64,000 nt of DNA, taken from positions 1 to 64,000 of the forward strand of contig NZ_JBLZMW010000014.1 of assembly GCF_048553275.1 (NCBI RefSeq). Reading direction: 5' to 3'. Origin of the DNA: Pacificoceanicola sp048553275. GTDB taxonomy: Bacteria; Pseudomonadota; Alphaproteobacteria; Rhodobacterales; Rhodobacteraceae. Positions 7,632 to 16,194 of this stretch are shown here, piece by piece. The translations under genes were made by a program, and so were the position numbers. Position 1 is the first letter of the stretch, and the number at the start of each line of letters is the position of its first letter. The notes under the pieces are model-generated. The model searched no databases. It was not told the DNA's origin and saw only the letters and a list, made by a program, of their open reading frames with translations.

Positions 7632-10176
7632 CTCTCGCCGCCTTTTTGGTCAGCCCGTTGATGTAACAGACAAGATTATCGGCGCTCACCGGCCGGGAAA
7701 AGTGATAGCCCTGCAGCACATCGCATCCCAGATCTCGCAGGAGCGTCGCCTGATCCTCGGTCTCGACCCCCTCCGCGATGGTATAGATTCCAAAGCTTTC
7801 CGCGATTTCGACGATGGCGTGAACCAGCCTGTGATGGCGGTCGCCGACATCCACCGGCTGGATCAGCCGCCTGTCAATCTTGAGCGCGTTTGGTGAAATC
7901 GCCATCAGTGCGATTACCGATGCATGACCCGATCCAAAATCGTCGATCTCGATTTCGATCCCCGCTTCGCGCAGCTGATCGAGGTGGAAGCGGAAGATGT
8001 CCCCCTCTTCCTCCACGAGAATTGATTCAAGAAGCTCGAAAGCCACCTTGGTCCCACAGGACAGGATCGCCTCGGCAGCGTCGAGGATCTCCGGGTCGCG
8101 CATTCGACCGGAACTGACATTGAACGCGATCTTGGGAATGATCAGGCCTTGCGCGCGCCAATCCTTCAGGAGTGCCCCGGCCTTGCGCAGCATGATCCCG
8201 TCAAGATCGGGAACGATGCGCAGCTGATCCGCGACGCGCAGGAACCGGTCCGGCGCAAGCAGGCCATGTTTCGGGTGTTGCCACCGCAGCAGCGTCTCGA
8301 TCCCATGCAGTTTTCCGCTGATCGCGCAGATCTGCGGCTGGAAAAACGGCACGAACTCATCCCGATCCAGCGCGCCCTGCAGATCGGCTGCGATCTTGCG
8401 ATCCTCAAGGATCCCTGCCTTCAGCGCCGGGGTAAAGAGCTCGGAGCGGTTGCGGCCTTTTTCTTTGGCCCGGAACAGCGCGGCATCGGCAAAATAGAGA
8501 AGATCTTCGCCATCTTGTGCCAGATCCGCGATATGCGCGATGCCGAAACTGGCCTCCACCTGACAGCGGCGGCCCTGGTAGATAAACGGTTGCTCAAGGG
8601 CGCTCTTGATCTGTTGCGTCAGCGCCTCGGCCTCGGCTTCGCCGCTGCCGGGGGCCAGCAACAGCGCAAATTCATCGCCGCCGATCCGCGCGGCAAGGTC
8701 ATCCCGGTTCAGCGCGCGCAGAAGGATGCGCCCGATATGATGCAACACCGCGTCCCCGGCCTCGTGGCCAAGCGTATCGTTGACGTATTTGAACCGGTCC
8801 CCATCCACGCGGACAAGCGTACAGCTTTGCGGGCTGTCTGCGGCCTTTGCCGCCGCGCGTCTCTGCGCCAGGATCTTGTCGAAATAGCGCCGGTTGGCGA
8901 GATTGGTCAGCGGATCGTGGAAAACCTGCCATTCGCTACGCGCCCGCATCGATTCGGCCAGCCGCTTGGCCCGGCGCAGGTCCTCTTCGCGTTTTACATC
9001 AAGGGTCACGTCATGAATCGTTCCGATCCACGTGACAGACCCGTCCTCACCGGCATTGGGCGTCGCCGAACCGGACAGCCAAAGCGCCCCGCGTGTCGGG
9101 TGTTCAAAGCGAAAGCGATGATTCCACTGGGTCATTCCGGCGCGGGAGCGCTCCATGGAACTGTGCAGTTTCGTAAAATCCCGCGGCCGCATTTGTGCTC
9201 GCATCTTGAGGAAAAACGTATCCGGAACGGCGCCGTCAAAGCCGAAGAGGGCACGCATCCGGGCGCTGCAATACCGCAAGGAGGCATTGCCCGCCGCGTC
9301 GCGATACAATTCGAAAATCCCCGCGGGTGCATTGTCTGCGATCGTGGTCAGACGCTTGTGCGCCTCCTCCAGCGCAACCCCCGTTGCATCCGCCGCCGCC
9401 CGCGTCAGCACACGTTCGGTTACGTCGAGAATATTTCCGAACCATGTGATTGATCCGTCCCGTTCGGGAACGGGAATGGCCGAACACATCAGCCACCGTT
9501 CGCCATGTTGCGGATGGTCGATCCGGAACTGCCCGTGCAGATCCTGCATGGTGCGTCTCGATTCCGCGAACAGCCACTGCACCTGTTCCGCATCCTCGGG
9601 CTGGAGCGTTTCCAGCGATAGGTCGCTGTCTTCCCGAAGTTTTGCGGCATCAACGCCAATGATGCGCGGGAATTTGTCACTGAAATACGGGAGCGACTTG
9701 GTTCCATCCGCGTTTTCGCGGAACTCGAAGAGTGCGCCGGGCGCGCTATCGACCAGCATGCGCAGGCGGGCATGGCTGCGGCGCTCCTGCACGATGGCCT
9801 CTTCGCCGGTGGGGCTCTCGCGCACCGGCACCCGCGCCGAAACCTGACCAAGCAGGAAAACGGTGCCTTGTTCGTTCGATCTGATGGTCGTCACGCTGTA
9901 GCGCTGCGCGCATCCCCCGAGCGCGACATGGGGTGCCGCGCGGTCCGACGCCGCCCCCTGAAGCGCGGCGGCGATGCGCTTCAACGCGTCCTGTTCGGAC
10001 ACGCTCAGCAGCAGTCGGGCATCGAAGCTGCGGCATGGGGCAGAGTCGAGCCCATGACGCCGGGCAAACGCAGCATTGGCGACAAGCGTCTCGCCATCGG
10101 CGCTGGCGATCCACGCTGGACTGCCCGCACTCTCGAACAACTGTGTGAACGCCGAAAGGACGCCGTCATCGATCAT
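7618..10176 (-). CDS. PAS-GGDEF-EAL cyclic-di-GMP turnover protein
   Basis: An 852-aa soluble signalling protein. Three PAS/PAC sensor units fill residues 1 to about 430; the WFGNILDVTER and WIGTIHDVTLD repeats are PAC ends. They are followed by a diguanylate cyclase domain with an intact GGDEF active site (499-503) and a C-terminal phosphodiesterase domain. The EAL signature is ETL (627-629), but the other catalytic elements are visible: FNVSS, the Glu of FELLES, IDDFGSG, the Lys of LKIDR, AEGVE and QGYHFS. The protein could therefore both make and degrade c-di-GMP. With no transmembrane segment the PAS domains probably sense a cytoplasmic cue such as redox state, oxygen or a ligand. I chose the ATG at 10176 over the GTG one codon upstream. 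The gene is monocistronic, facing away from dgoK. Confidence 0.9.
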   Translation of the reverse strand: MIDDGVLSAFTQLFESAGSPAWIASADGETLVANAAFARRHGLDSAPCRSFDARLLLSVSEQDALKRIAAALQGAASDRAAPHVALGGCAQRYSVTTIRSNEQGTVFLLGQVSARVPVRESPTGEEAIVQERRSHARLRMLVDSAPGALFEFRENADGTKSLPYFSDKFPRIIGVDAAKLREDSDLSLETLQPEDAEQVQWLFAESRRTMQDLHGQFRIDHPQHGERWLMCSAIPVPERDGSITWFGNILDVTERVLTRAAADATGVALEEAHKRLTTIADNAPAGIFELYRDAAGNASLRYCSARMRALFGFDGAVPDTFFLKMRAQMRPRDFTKLHSSMERSRAGMTQWNHRFRFEHPTRGALWLSGSATPNAGEDGSVTWIGTIHDVTLDVKREEDLRRAKRLAESMRARSEWQVFHDPLTNLANRRYFDKILAQRRAAAKAADSPQSCTLVRVDGDRFKYVNDTLGHEAGDAVLHHIGRILLRALNRDDLAARIGGDEFALLLAPGSGEAEAEALTQQIKSALEQPFIYQGRRCQVEASFGIAHIADLAQDGEDLLYFADAALFRAKEKGRNRSELFTPALKAGILEDRKIAADLQGALDRDEFVPFFQPQICAISGKLHGIETLLRWQHPKHGLLAPDRFLRVADQLRIVPDLDGIMLRKAGALLKDWRAQGLIIPKIAFNVSSGRMRDPEILDAAEAILSCGTKVAFELLESILVEEEGDIFRFHLDQLREAGIEIEIDDFGSGHASVIALMAISPNALKIDRRLIQPVDVGDRHHRLVHAIVEIAESFGIYTIAEGVETEDQATLLRDLGCDVLQGYHFSRPVSADNLVCYINGLTKKAARDGTG

Positions 10177-10353
10177 CACTGGTCTCTCGTAATTCCGCTA
10201 CAGGCTCTACCTGCAAAGTCTGAAAGACATGCTAAAATCGCACCGGGCTGCCCTTTGGTCAGGCCTCACGATTGACCCCGCAAAAGCTTGATGCGATGAA
10301 GTCGCCACAAACTGCGGATACCGCCGCAGGGCGAGGGACGGAGTCAATATACC

Positions 10354-11262
10354 ATGTCGCAGAACGGGCTTTGCTGGGTTGCCGCCGATTGGGGCACCAC
10401 ACATCTGCGGGTTTGGCTCATGGCTGCGGACGGCGCCATTCTGGAGCGCCGCACCTCTCCCAAGGGCATGGGAAGCCTGACGCCCGACCAATACGAACCC
10501 GTGCTGCTGGACCTCCTTGGGGACGCGCTGCCCGAGGGCGAGACGCCGGTGGTGATCTGCGGCATGGCCGGCGCGCGGCAGGGCTGGATCGAGGCCCCCT
10601 ACGCCGCCGTGCCCTGCACCGTTCCCGGCATCGACCGCGCGACCCGCGCCCCGACCCGCGATCCTCGGCTTTCCGTATCCATCCTGCCCGGGCTGAGCCA
10701 GGCACAGCCCGCTGATGTCATGCGCGGGGAGGAGACGCAGATCGGTGGTTTTCTCGCCGCCGAGCCGGGCTTTGACGGTGTGCTCTGCCTGCCCGGAACC
10801 CATTGCAAATGGGCGCATATTTCTGCCAGGGAGGTTGTCTCCTTCCGCACCTTCATGACCGGGGAATTGTTTTCTCTGCTCGGGCGGCACTCCGTCCTGC
10901 GCCACTCCATCGGCGAAGGCTGGGACGAGGCGGCCTTTACCGAGGCGGTCTCGGACACGCTGTCCCGCCCCGCCGGGATCGGGGCCGAGCTGTTCTCGCT
11001 CCGCGCCGCGCAGCTCCTGCATGACCAGTCGCCGGACATCGCCCGCGCGCGCCTCTCGGGGCTGCTGATCGGCCTAGAACTCGCGGCCGCGCGGCCTTAC
11101 TGGCTCGGCCAGGAGGTTGTGATCCTCGGCGAAGACGCGCTGGCCAAGGCCTACGAGGCCGGCCTGAACAGCCAATCCGCCACCTGTCGCCGCGTCCCGG
11201 CAGACGACGCAACCCTGCAGGGGCTCAAGGCGGCCTTTGCCCAGTTGAAAGCATCCCAATGA
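10354..11262 (+). CDS. dgoK: 2-dehydro-3-deoxygalactonokinase
   Basis: A 302-aa sugar-acid kinase of the ASKHA fold. It phosphorylates 2-keto-3-deoxygalactonate with ATP to the 6-phosphate, in the De Ley-Doudoroff route of galactose/galactonate catabolism. The phosphate-1 loop reads VAADWGTTHLRVW near the N-terminus, followed by the conserved GMAGARQGW segment and the substrate-contact stretch LPGTHCKWA. Length is normal for DgoK (about 290-305 aa). Its last four bases (ATGA) overlap the start of dgoA, so kinase and aldolase are translated together. The galactonate dehydratase (dgoD) and a dedicated transporter are not in this window. Confidence 0.93.
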   Translation: MSQNGLCWVAADWGTTHLRVWLMAADGAILERRTSPKGMGSLTPDQYEPVLLDLLGDALPEGETPVVICGMAGARQGWIEAPYAAVPCTVPGIDRATRAPTRDPRLSVSILPGLSQAQPADVMRGEETQIGGFLAAEPGFDGVLCLPGTHCKWAHISAREVVSFRTFMTGELFSLLGRHSVLRHSIGEGWDEAAFTEAVSDTLSRPAGIGAELFSLRAAQLLHDQSPDIARARLSGLLIGLELAAARPYWLGQEVVILGEDALAKAYEAGLNSQSATCRRVPADDATLQGLKAAFAQLKASQ

Positions 11263-11861
11263 CCCGAGAGCTCATCGCCATCCTGCGCGGCATCACCCCG
11301 GATGAGGCCATCCCCATGGCCGAGGCCCTGATCGACGCGGGCATCACCCGGATCGAAGTGCCGCTGAACTCCCCTGACCCCTTCGACAGCATCAAGGCCA
11401 TGCTCGATGTGGCGCAGGGCAGGGCGCAGATCGGCGCGGGCACCGTGCTCGACCCGGCGGATGTCAATCGTCTGGCGGATCTCGGCGCGCATCTGGTGGT
11501 TTCGCCCGATTGCAACCCGCGTGTGATCGTGGCGACCAAACAGGCCGGAATGCTCTCTTACCCGGGCGTCTTTACCGCGACGGAGGCCTTCACCGCCCTG
11601 CGCAATGGCGCGGACGGGCTGAAATTCTTTCCTGCCTTCAAACTGGGCACCGACGGCATCGCCGCGCTTAAGGCGGTCCTGCCTGCGGAGACCAAGACCT
11701 ACGCCGTGGGCGGCGTCGGCCCGGAGAACTTCGCGGACTGGCTGAACATCGGTATCACCGGCTTCGGTATCGGCTCCAACCTGTTCAAACCGGGGCGCAG
11801 CGTCACGGATGTGGCGGCCCGCGCCCGGGAGATGGCGGCGGCCTACGACGCCGCGCTTTAA
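11259..11861 (+). CDS. dgoA: 2-dehydro-3-deoxy-6-phosphogalactonate aldolase
   Basis: A 200-aa class I (Schiff-base) aldolase of the KDPG/KDPGal family. It splits 2-keto-3-deoxy-6-phosphogalactonate into pyruvate and glyceraldehyde-3-phosphate. It is a short TIM barrel: the Glu of RIEVPLNSP lies on an early strand, the IGAGTV strand follows, and the Schiff-base lysine is in LKFFPA. The VVSPDCNP and GGVGPENF strands follow. It overlaps dgoK by four bases. The 97-bp gap to comD suggests separate translation and perhaps a separate transcript. Confidence 0.93.
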   Translation: MTRELIAILRGITPDEAIPMAEALIDAGITRIEVPLNSPDPFDSIKAMLDVAQGRAQIGAGTVLDPADVNRLADLGAHLVVSPDCNPRVIVATKQAGMLSYPGVFTATEAFTALRNGADGLKFFPAFKLGTDGIAALKAVLPAETKTYAVGGVGPENFADWLNIGITGFGIGSNLFKPGRSVTDVAARAREMAAAYDAAL

Positions 11862-11958
11862 GCGCATCGAAAGAACGGCTTTGCCTTTCCCGAAAGGGCT
11901 TGCGCAAAGCGCCGTGCTCTGCCCCCATGCCCGCAACAGGGCAAAGGGAGCGCGCAGC

Positions 11959-12462
11959 TTGAGCATTCACAAACGGATCGTCGACGACCTCGTCGCCAAC
12001 GACATCCGCTTCATGACCACCGTTCCATGCAAGCAGCTGGCCGGGGTGATCGCGGAAATCGAAACCCGCGCAGAAATCCGTCACGTTCCCGCCAACAAGG
12101 AAGACGAAGGCATGGGCCTGTGCGCCGGGGCCTTCCTTGGCGGACAGCGCAGCGCGATCATCATGCAGAATACGGCCCTCGGCGTCACGATCAACACGCT
12201 CGCGACACTGATCCAGTTCTACCGCCTGCCGCTGCCCATGCTGATCTCCTATCGCGGCGAAATCGGAGAGCCGGTGGCCTGTCAGGTGGAGATGGCCATC
12301 CACACAAAGGCGCTTCTGGCGCAGCTGCACATCCCCACCTACCATTTCCACCGCCGCTCCGACGTCGAAGAACTGGACGGTATCCTGAAGCATTGCTTCA
12401 TGGCGTCAAAGCCGGTGGCCATCCTCACCGACGCGACCTTCTGGAAAGGAGACCTGGCATGA
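11959..12462 (+). CDS. comD: sulfopyruvate decarboxylase alpha subunit (TTG start)
   Basis: A 167-aa ThDP-pyrimidine-binding-domain subunit. With ComE it decarboxylates 3-sulfopyruvate to sulfoacetaldehyde, an intermediate of cysteate/sulfolactate degradation in roseobacters (and of coenzyme M synthesis in archaea). Motifs include TTVPCKQLAGV near the N-terminus, the ThDP Glu in VPANKEDEGMG, and ALGVTINTL and ISYRGEIGEP. The frame has an ATG at 11809, but that start would lie inside dgoA. The TTG at 11959 has an AGGGAG ribosome site 8 nt upstream and gives the normal family length, so I chose it. It overlaps comE by ATGA. A phosphonopyruvate decarboxylase activity is the main alternative, but that enzyme is usually a single fused chain. 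Confidence 0.82.
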   Translation: MSIHKRIVDDLVANDIRFMTTVPCKQLAGVIAEIETRAEIRHVPANKEDEGMGLCAGAFLGGQRSAIIMQNTALGVTINTLATLIQFYRLPLPMLISYRGEIGEPVACQVEMAIHTKALLAQLHIPTYHFHRRSDVEELDGILKHCFMASKPVAILTDATFWKGDLA

Positions 12463-13013
12463 TCCGCGCCGACATCCTCCGCGACATCGCTCCGCTGATC
12501 CGCGACCACCTCGTGGTCTGCAATATCGGCATCCCGAGCCAGGAACTGCACGCCATCGACGACCAGCCGACGAATTTCTACATGCTCGGCACCATGGGGC
12601 TGGCGTCCTCCATCGGGCTCGGCCTTGCCCTGTCGCAGGACAAACCCGTGATCGCCATCGACGGGGACGGCTCGGTCCTGACCAATCTCGGTACGCTTCC
12701 GACCATCGGAAACAACAGCGACGGCCACCTGATCCTGCTGATCATCGACAATGGCAGCTACGGCTCCACCGGGGATCAGCCGACCTACACCGGCAAACGC
12801 ACCTCGCTTGCGGGCATGGCACGGGCGGCGGGCTGTTCGCGGGTCATCGAGATCGAAGGCAAGGACACCCAAGCCGCGCTGAAAGACGCGCTGAACACCA
12901 CCGGAACCACGGTCATCATCTGCAAATGCGACAGCGGCAACGAGGCGATGCCGGTGATCACCATGGACCCGGTTACCATCCGGGACCGTTTCATGGCGTC
13001 CGTACAATCCTGA
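12459..13013 (+). CDS. comE: sulfopyruvate decarboxylase beta subunit
   Basis: A 184-aa partner of ComD carrying the ThDP diphosphate-binding domain. The canonical motif GDGSVLTNLGTL through LIIDNGSYGS is visible, and the MGLASSIGLGLAL helix precedes it. The two polypeptides correspond to the two halves of a decarboxylase such as acetolactate synthase. They share ATGA overlap coupling with comD. The product sulfoacetaldehyde would normally go to sulfoacetaldehyde acetyltransferase (Xsc), which is not in the window. The next gene runs convergently and ends 29 bp away. Confidence 0.83.
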   Translation: MIRADILRDIAPLIRDHLVVCNIGIPSQELHAIDDQPTNFYMLGTMGLASSIGLGLALSQDKPVIAIDGDGSVLTNLGTLPTIGNNSDGHLILLIIDNGSYGSTGDQPTYTGKRTSLAGMARAAGCSRVIEIEGKDTQAALKDALNTTGTTVIICKCDSGNEAMPVITMDPVTIRDRFMASVQS

Positions 13014-13042
13014 AGCGGGAAGATCGTCATCCGCCCGAATAG

Positions 13043-14071
13043 TCACCGCCGTTCGACCGCCGCGCGCCATTCTTCCAGAAATCGGGACTTCTTCAGCGGA
13101 TCGACATAGATCAGCAGCCCGGGATCGAGCCGGATCGGGCGCAGATGGGGTCCGCCAGCCAGCGCGGCCTCGTCGATGCGGGCAAAGCCGGTGCGCTCCG
13201 CGATCAGGGTTTGCCCTGCGTCCGAGATCAGGAAGTCGATGAAACCGCGCCCGAGGTCCGGGCTTTGCGCGCGGGTCGGCACAAAGGCCGTGCGCAGCAG
13301 CACCTGCGTATAGTCCCGCAATTCGATCATCGCCCCGTCCGGCCAGCCTTCGAGCCGGTCCGCGAGGTAGGAGCCCAGCACGTTGTAGGCCAGGATCAGC
13401 TTGCCCGCCTGCAGATCGTCCAGCATCGCCCCCGTGGAGGCATAGAGCCGGGGGGACAGCCCGCCCATCACCTCCGACATACGCCAGAAGGTGTCCGACT
13501 GTCGCGCATCCTGCGAGGCAAACAGATAGCCCGCGCCGGAGGCCGCCGGATCATAGGTGCCGATGCGTCCGGCGAAAACCTCCGGGTTGTCGCGCATCAG
13601 CCGGATCAGATCCTGCCGGGTTTGCGGCAGCGGACCGGGACCCAGCGCCCGGCGCGAGACAGCCATGACCACCGGCTCTTGTGTAAAGCCGAAAAGCTGA
13701 TCGCGCCAATGCGCCCAGGCCGGCAGACGGGCGGTCGCTTCCGAGCTGTGCGCCAGCGCAAGCCCGTCATTGGCCAGTTTCATCTGCAGGTCCATGGCCG
13801 AGGAAATGGCCAGATCGAAGGCCGCGTCTTCGTCGGCGATGGCGGCATAGACCGCCTGCGTGTTGCTCACCACGTAGTGGACCGACACGCCGGGGTTGCG
13901 CGACTGATAGGCCTCGATCATCGGGGCAAAGATCCGGGTGTCCGTAGAGGACAGGATATGCAGTGTCGCACGCTCCGGATCGGCTCTGAACCAGCGGTGC
14001 TCCTCGATCTCAAAGGCCTGCGTGGCCAGACCCCAGAGCATCAGGCCAAGGGCAATGAAAACCGTGCGCAT
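13043..14071 (-). CDS. periplasmic substrate-binding protein linked to the TctDE-like system
   Basis: A 342-aa extracellular solute-binding protein of the Fe(III)/spermidine-type (SBP class F) fold. It has a signal peptide (MRTVFIALGLMLWGLATQAF), and SSTDTRIFAPMIEAYQSRNPGVSV at the mature start is typical. It is the last gene of a minus-strand operon with the sensor kinase and response regulator, overlapping the kinase gene by 31 bp. No ABC permease or ATPase accompanies it, so its role is probably ligand presentation to the sensor domain of the kinase rather than transport. This is an inference from gene order, and the ligand is unknown. Confidence 0.8.
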   Translation of the reverse strand: MRTVFIALGLMLWGLATQAFEIEEHRWFRADPERATLHILSSTDTRIFAPMIEAYQSRNPGVSVHYVVSNTQAVYAAIADEDAAFDLAISSAMDLQMKLANDGLALAHSSEATARLPAWAHWRDQLFGFTQEPVVMAVSRRALGPGPLPQTRQDLIRLMRDNPEVFAGRIGTYDPAASGAGYLFASQDARQSDTFWRMSEVMGGLSPRLYASTGAMLDDLQAGKLILAYNVLGSYLADRLEGWPDGAMIELRDYTQVLLRTAFVPTRAQSPDLGRGFIDFLISDAGQTLIAERTGFARIDEAALAGGPHLRPIRLDPGLLIYVDPLKKSRFLEEWRAAVERR

Positions 14072-15423
14072 GCGCCGCCTCCTATCCGATCCGTCAGATC
14101 CAATGTGCCGCCATAGGCCTCTGCCACCTCTGTGACGATCGCAAGGCCGAGCCCCGAGCCGACGACATCGGCGACATTGCCGCCGCGCTCGAACCGCTGC
14201 CCCAGCGCATCAAGCTCCAGTCCGCCAAGCCCGCGCCCCCGGTCGCAGACCGTGATGAGAGCCATGCTCTCTTCCGTCGCCAGCGAGACACACACCTCGC
14301 CGAGCTCGTCGGAATACTTGATGGCATTGTCGATCAGGTTGCGGATCACTGTCTCGATCAGCAGCCGGTCGGCGGCGATCATCACCGCTTCGGGCGGGGC
14401 CGCATAGTGCAGATCCACATCCCGCAACTCCGCCGAGGGGCGGAACCCCTCGACAATATCCGCGATCAGCCGGTCGAGCGCCATCTCTTCGTCGCTGCGC
14501 TGATCGGTGCGATAGATCACCGCCGCATGATCAAGCAACTGGCTGGCCGACCGGGCGGTGTTGTCCGCAAGGCGGATGATCTTGCGCAGCTGCCTGCGGG
14601 TTTCCTCGTCCTCGGACTGGCGCAGGGCAATCTCGGATTGTGCCCGCAGCGTGGCCAGCGGCGTACGAATGTAATGCGCCGCCTCGGCGATGAACGTTTC
14701 CGTCCGCGACAGCGCCCCGGACAGCCGCCCGATAAAGCCGTTCAGCGCATTGACCAGTGGCCCCAGTTCCTCCGGCACCTGCCGCCGCACCGGGCGCAGA
14801 TCCTGTGGGCCGCGCCGGGTGACCGCCCCCGCCAGCTCATTCACCGGCTGCAGCACGGAACGCGCCATGGCCACCGCCAGCAACGCGGCGAGCGCAAAGA
14901 ACCCGGCCCCCAGCAACAACGCCCTGTTGGTCAACCCCGCCACGATACTCTCCTGAACGGAGCGGGTCTGGGCCACGGCGATCACCACCGGCACCGTCTT
15001 CCCCGCCACCAGAACCGAGCGTCCTACCGCCGCCACGCGCACTGCATAGCCAAGGTGCGACGCATCATAGAATTCCGGGTCCAGACCCGTCGGCGCAACA
15101 GCGGGCAGCGGCAGATCGGCGTATCCCGTGGCCAGTGTGCCGTTCACCTCGATCCGATAGAAAATCCGATCGTTGCCTAGAGCGCCCAGCATCGAAAACG
15201 CCGAATAGGGAATGTCGATGTCGATCCCATCCGTCCCGCCGCGCAACTCTTCGGCGATGGAAAGTGTCGCCGCGCCCAGGATCCGGTCCTGTGTCTGCTC
15301 CACGGCAGCATCCGCCACCGTGCGAATCGAATAGAACAAAAGCCCCGCCAGCGCCGCCGCCACCACCAGAAGCTGCGCGGTCAGGCGCCTCCGGATGGAA
15401 AAACTGTGGTGCGTGCGACTCAT
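14041..15423 (-). CDS. TctE-type sensor histidine kinase
   Basis: A 460-aa inner-membrane kinase. It has an N-terminal TM helix (LLVVAAALAGLLFYSI), a periplasmic sensor of about 140 residues and a second TM (LLLGAGFFALAALLAVAM). A HAMP-like segment, the DHp helix with EAAHYIRTPLATL (phospho-acceptor His) and the HATPase_c domain follow, with N (NLIDNAIKYS), G1 (VCDRGRGL) and G2 (GSGLGLAI) boxes. It presumably phosphorylates the regulator encoded immediately upstream; the two overlap by ATGA. Position opposite tctCBA argues that it controls that transporter in response to its carboxylate-type substrate, as in the TctDE paradigm. Confidence 0.88.
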   Translation of the reverse strand: MSRTHHSFSIRRRLTAQLLVVAAALAGLLFYSIRTVADAAVEQTQDRILGAATLSIAEELRGGTDGIDIDIPYSAFSMLGALGNDRIFYRIEVNGTLATGYADLPLPAVAPTGLDPEFYDASHLGYAVRVAAVGRSVLVAGKTVPVVIAVAQTRSVQESIVAGLTNRALLLGAGFFALAALLAVAMARSVLQPVNELAGAVTRRGPQDLRPVRRQVPEELGPLVNALNGFIGRLSGALSRTETFIAEAAHYIRTPLATLRAQSEIALRQSEDEETRRQLRKIIRLADNTARSASQLLDHAAVIYRTDQRSDEEMALDRLIADIVEGFRPSAELRDVDLHYAAPPEAVMIAADRLLIETVIRNLIDNAIKYSDELGEVCVSLATEESMALITVCDRGRGLGGLELDALGQRFERGGNVADVVGSGLGLAIVTEVAEAYGGTLDLTDRIGGGACARFSLPLA

Positions 15424-16085
15424 CCGGAGGTCAGCCGGTAGCCCACGCCGCGCACCGTCTCGATCTTGGCCCGGCTCCCGTCCAGCTTCTTGCGCAGCCG
15501 TCCCACATAGACCTCGATGGCGTTGTCGCTGACCACCTCACTGACCGAAAACAGCCGGTCATACAGGTGGGCCTTGGAAAAGATCCGCTCCGGCGCGCTC
15601 ATCAGTATCTCGAACAGTCGCAACTCCCGGTTGCGAAGCTCCCGCCGCTCCCCGTTGAAGGAAATCGCCGCCTTCATCGGATGAAAGGTCAGCCCGGCAA
15701 AGCTCTGGACGTTCTCCGCCTGTCCGCTCTGACGCCGCAGCACCGCCCGAACCCGCGCGGAAAGCTCAAGAAAATCAAACGGTTTCGTGATGTAGTCATC
15801 CGCGCCACTGTCCAGCATCGCCACCCGGTCCGACACCGCGGACCGCGCGGTCATGACGATCACCGGCGTCGCCCCGCGTGCCGCGCGATGGCGGGCGAGG
15901 AAATCCCGCCCATCGCCGTCCGGTAGCATGATATCGAGCAGGATCAGATCATATTGCGCCACCGCAAGATGATCTTCCGCCGCCGCCAGGGTTCCGGCCC
16001 AATCCACCGCGTGACCGTCCAGCGACAGCCGCGTCTGCACCGTTTCCGCAAGGTCGGCGCTGTCCTCCACCAGCAGAAATCGCAT
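15420..16085 (-). CDS. TctD-type response regulator (OmpR/PhoB family)
   Basis: A 221-aa regulator with an N-terminal receiver (acidic pair EDSAD, phospho-Asp in LILLDIMLPDGDG, Thr in MTARS, Lys in ITKPFDF). It has a C-terminal winged-helix DNA-binding domain (RLFEILMSAPERIFSKAHL, then VEVYVGRLRKKL-like EVYVGRLRKKLD and GVGYRL). It is divergent from tctC, with 109 bp between the starts. That gap holds a 16-bp near-perfect palindrome that is a good candidate operator. It forms an operon with the kinase and binding-protein genes. Confidence 0.9.
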   Translation of the reverse strand: MRFLLVEDSADLAETVQTRLSLDGHAVDWAGTLAAAEDHLAVAQYDLILLDIMLPDGDGRDFLARHRAARGATPVIVMTARSAVSDRVAMLDSGADDYITKPFDFLELSARVRAVLRRQSGQAENVQSFAGLTFHPMKAAISFNGERRELRNRELRLFEILMSAPERIFSKAHLYDRLFSVSEVVSDNAIEVYVGRLRKKLDGSRAKIETVRGVGYRLTSG

Positions 16086-16108
16086 TTTTCCTCCCCTTGC
16101 CCGCCAGA

Positions 16109-16124
16109 TGACAGGTTCCTGTCA
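16109..16124. promoter_or_regulatory. palindromic operator candidate for the TctD-like regulator
   Basis: The sequence tgacaggttcctgtca is a 7-bp perfect inverted repeat around a 2-bp centre. It lies in the divergent promoter region between the regulator start (16085) and the tctC start (16195). OmpR-family TctD regulators act from such intergenic sites, so binding here is inferred from position only. Confidence 0.5.
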
Positions 16125-16194
16125 GGTTGTGTCTCAATTTTGCGCGATGCAAGGCGTCCCGGGAGGGGGCGCCGGACCTTTTGGGAGGAATACC

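Noticed and set aside
11809..11958. Upstream ATG extension of comD
   Set aside because: It lies inside dgoA, has no ribosome site, and gives an N-terminus absent from the family. The TTG at 11959 with AGGGAG is better.
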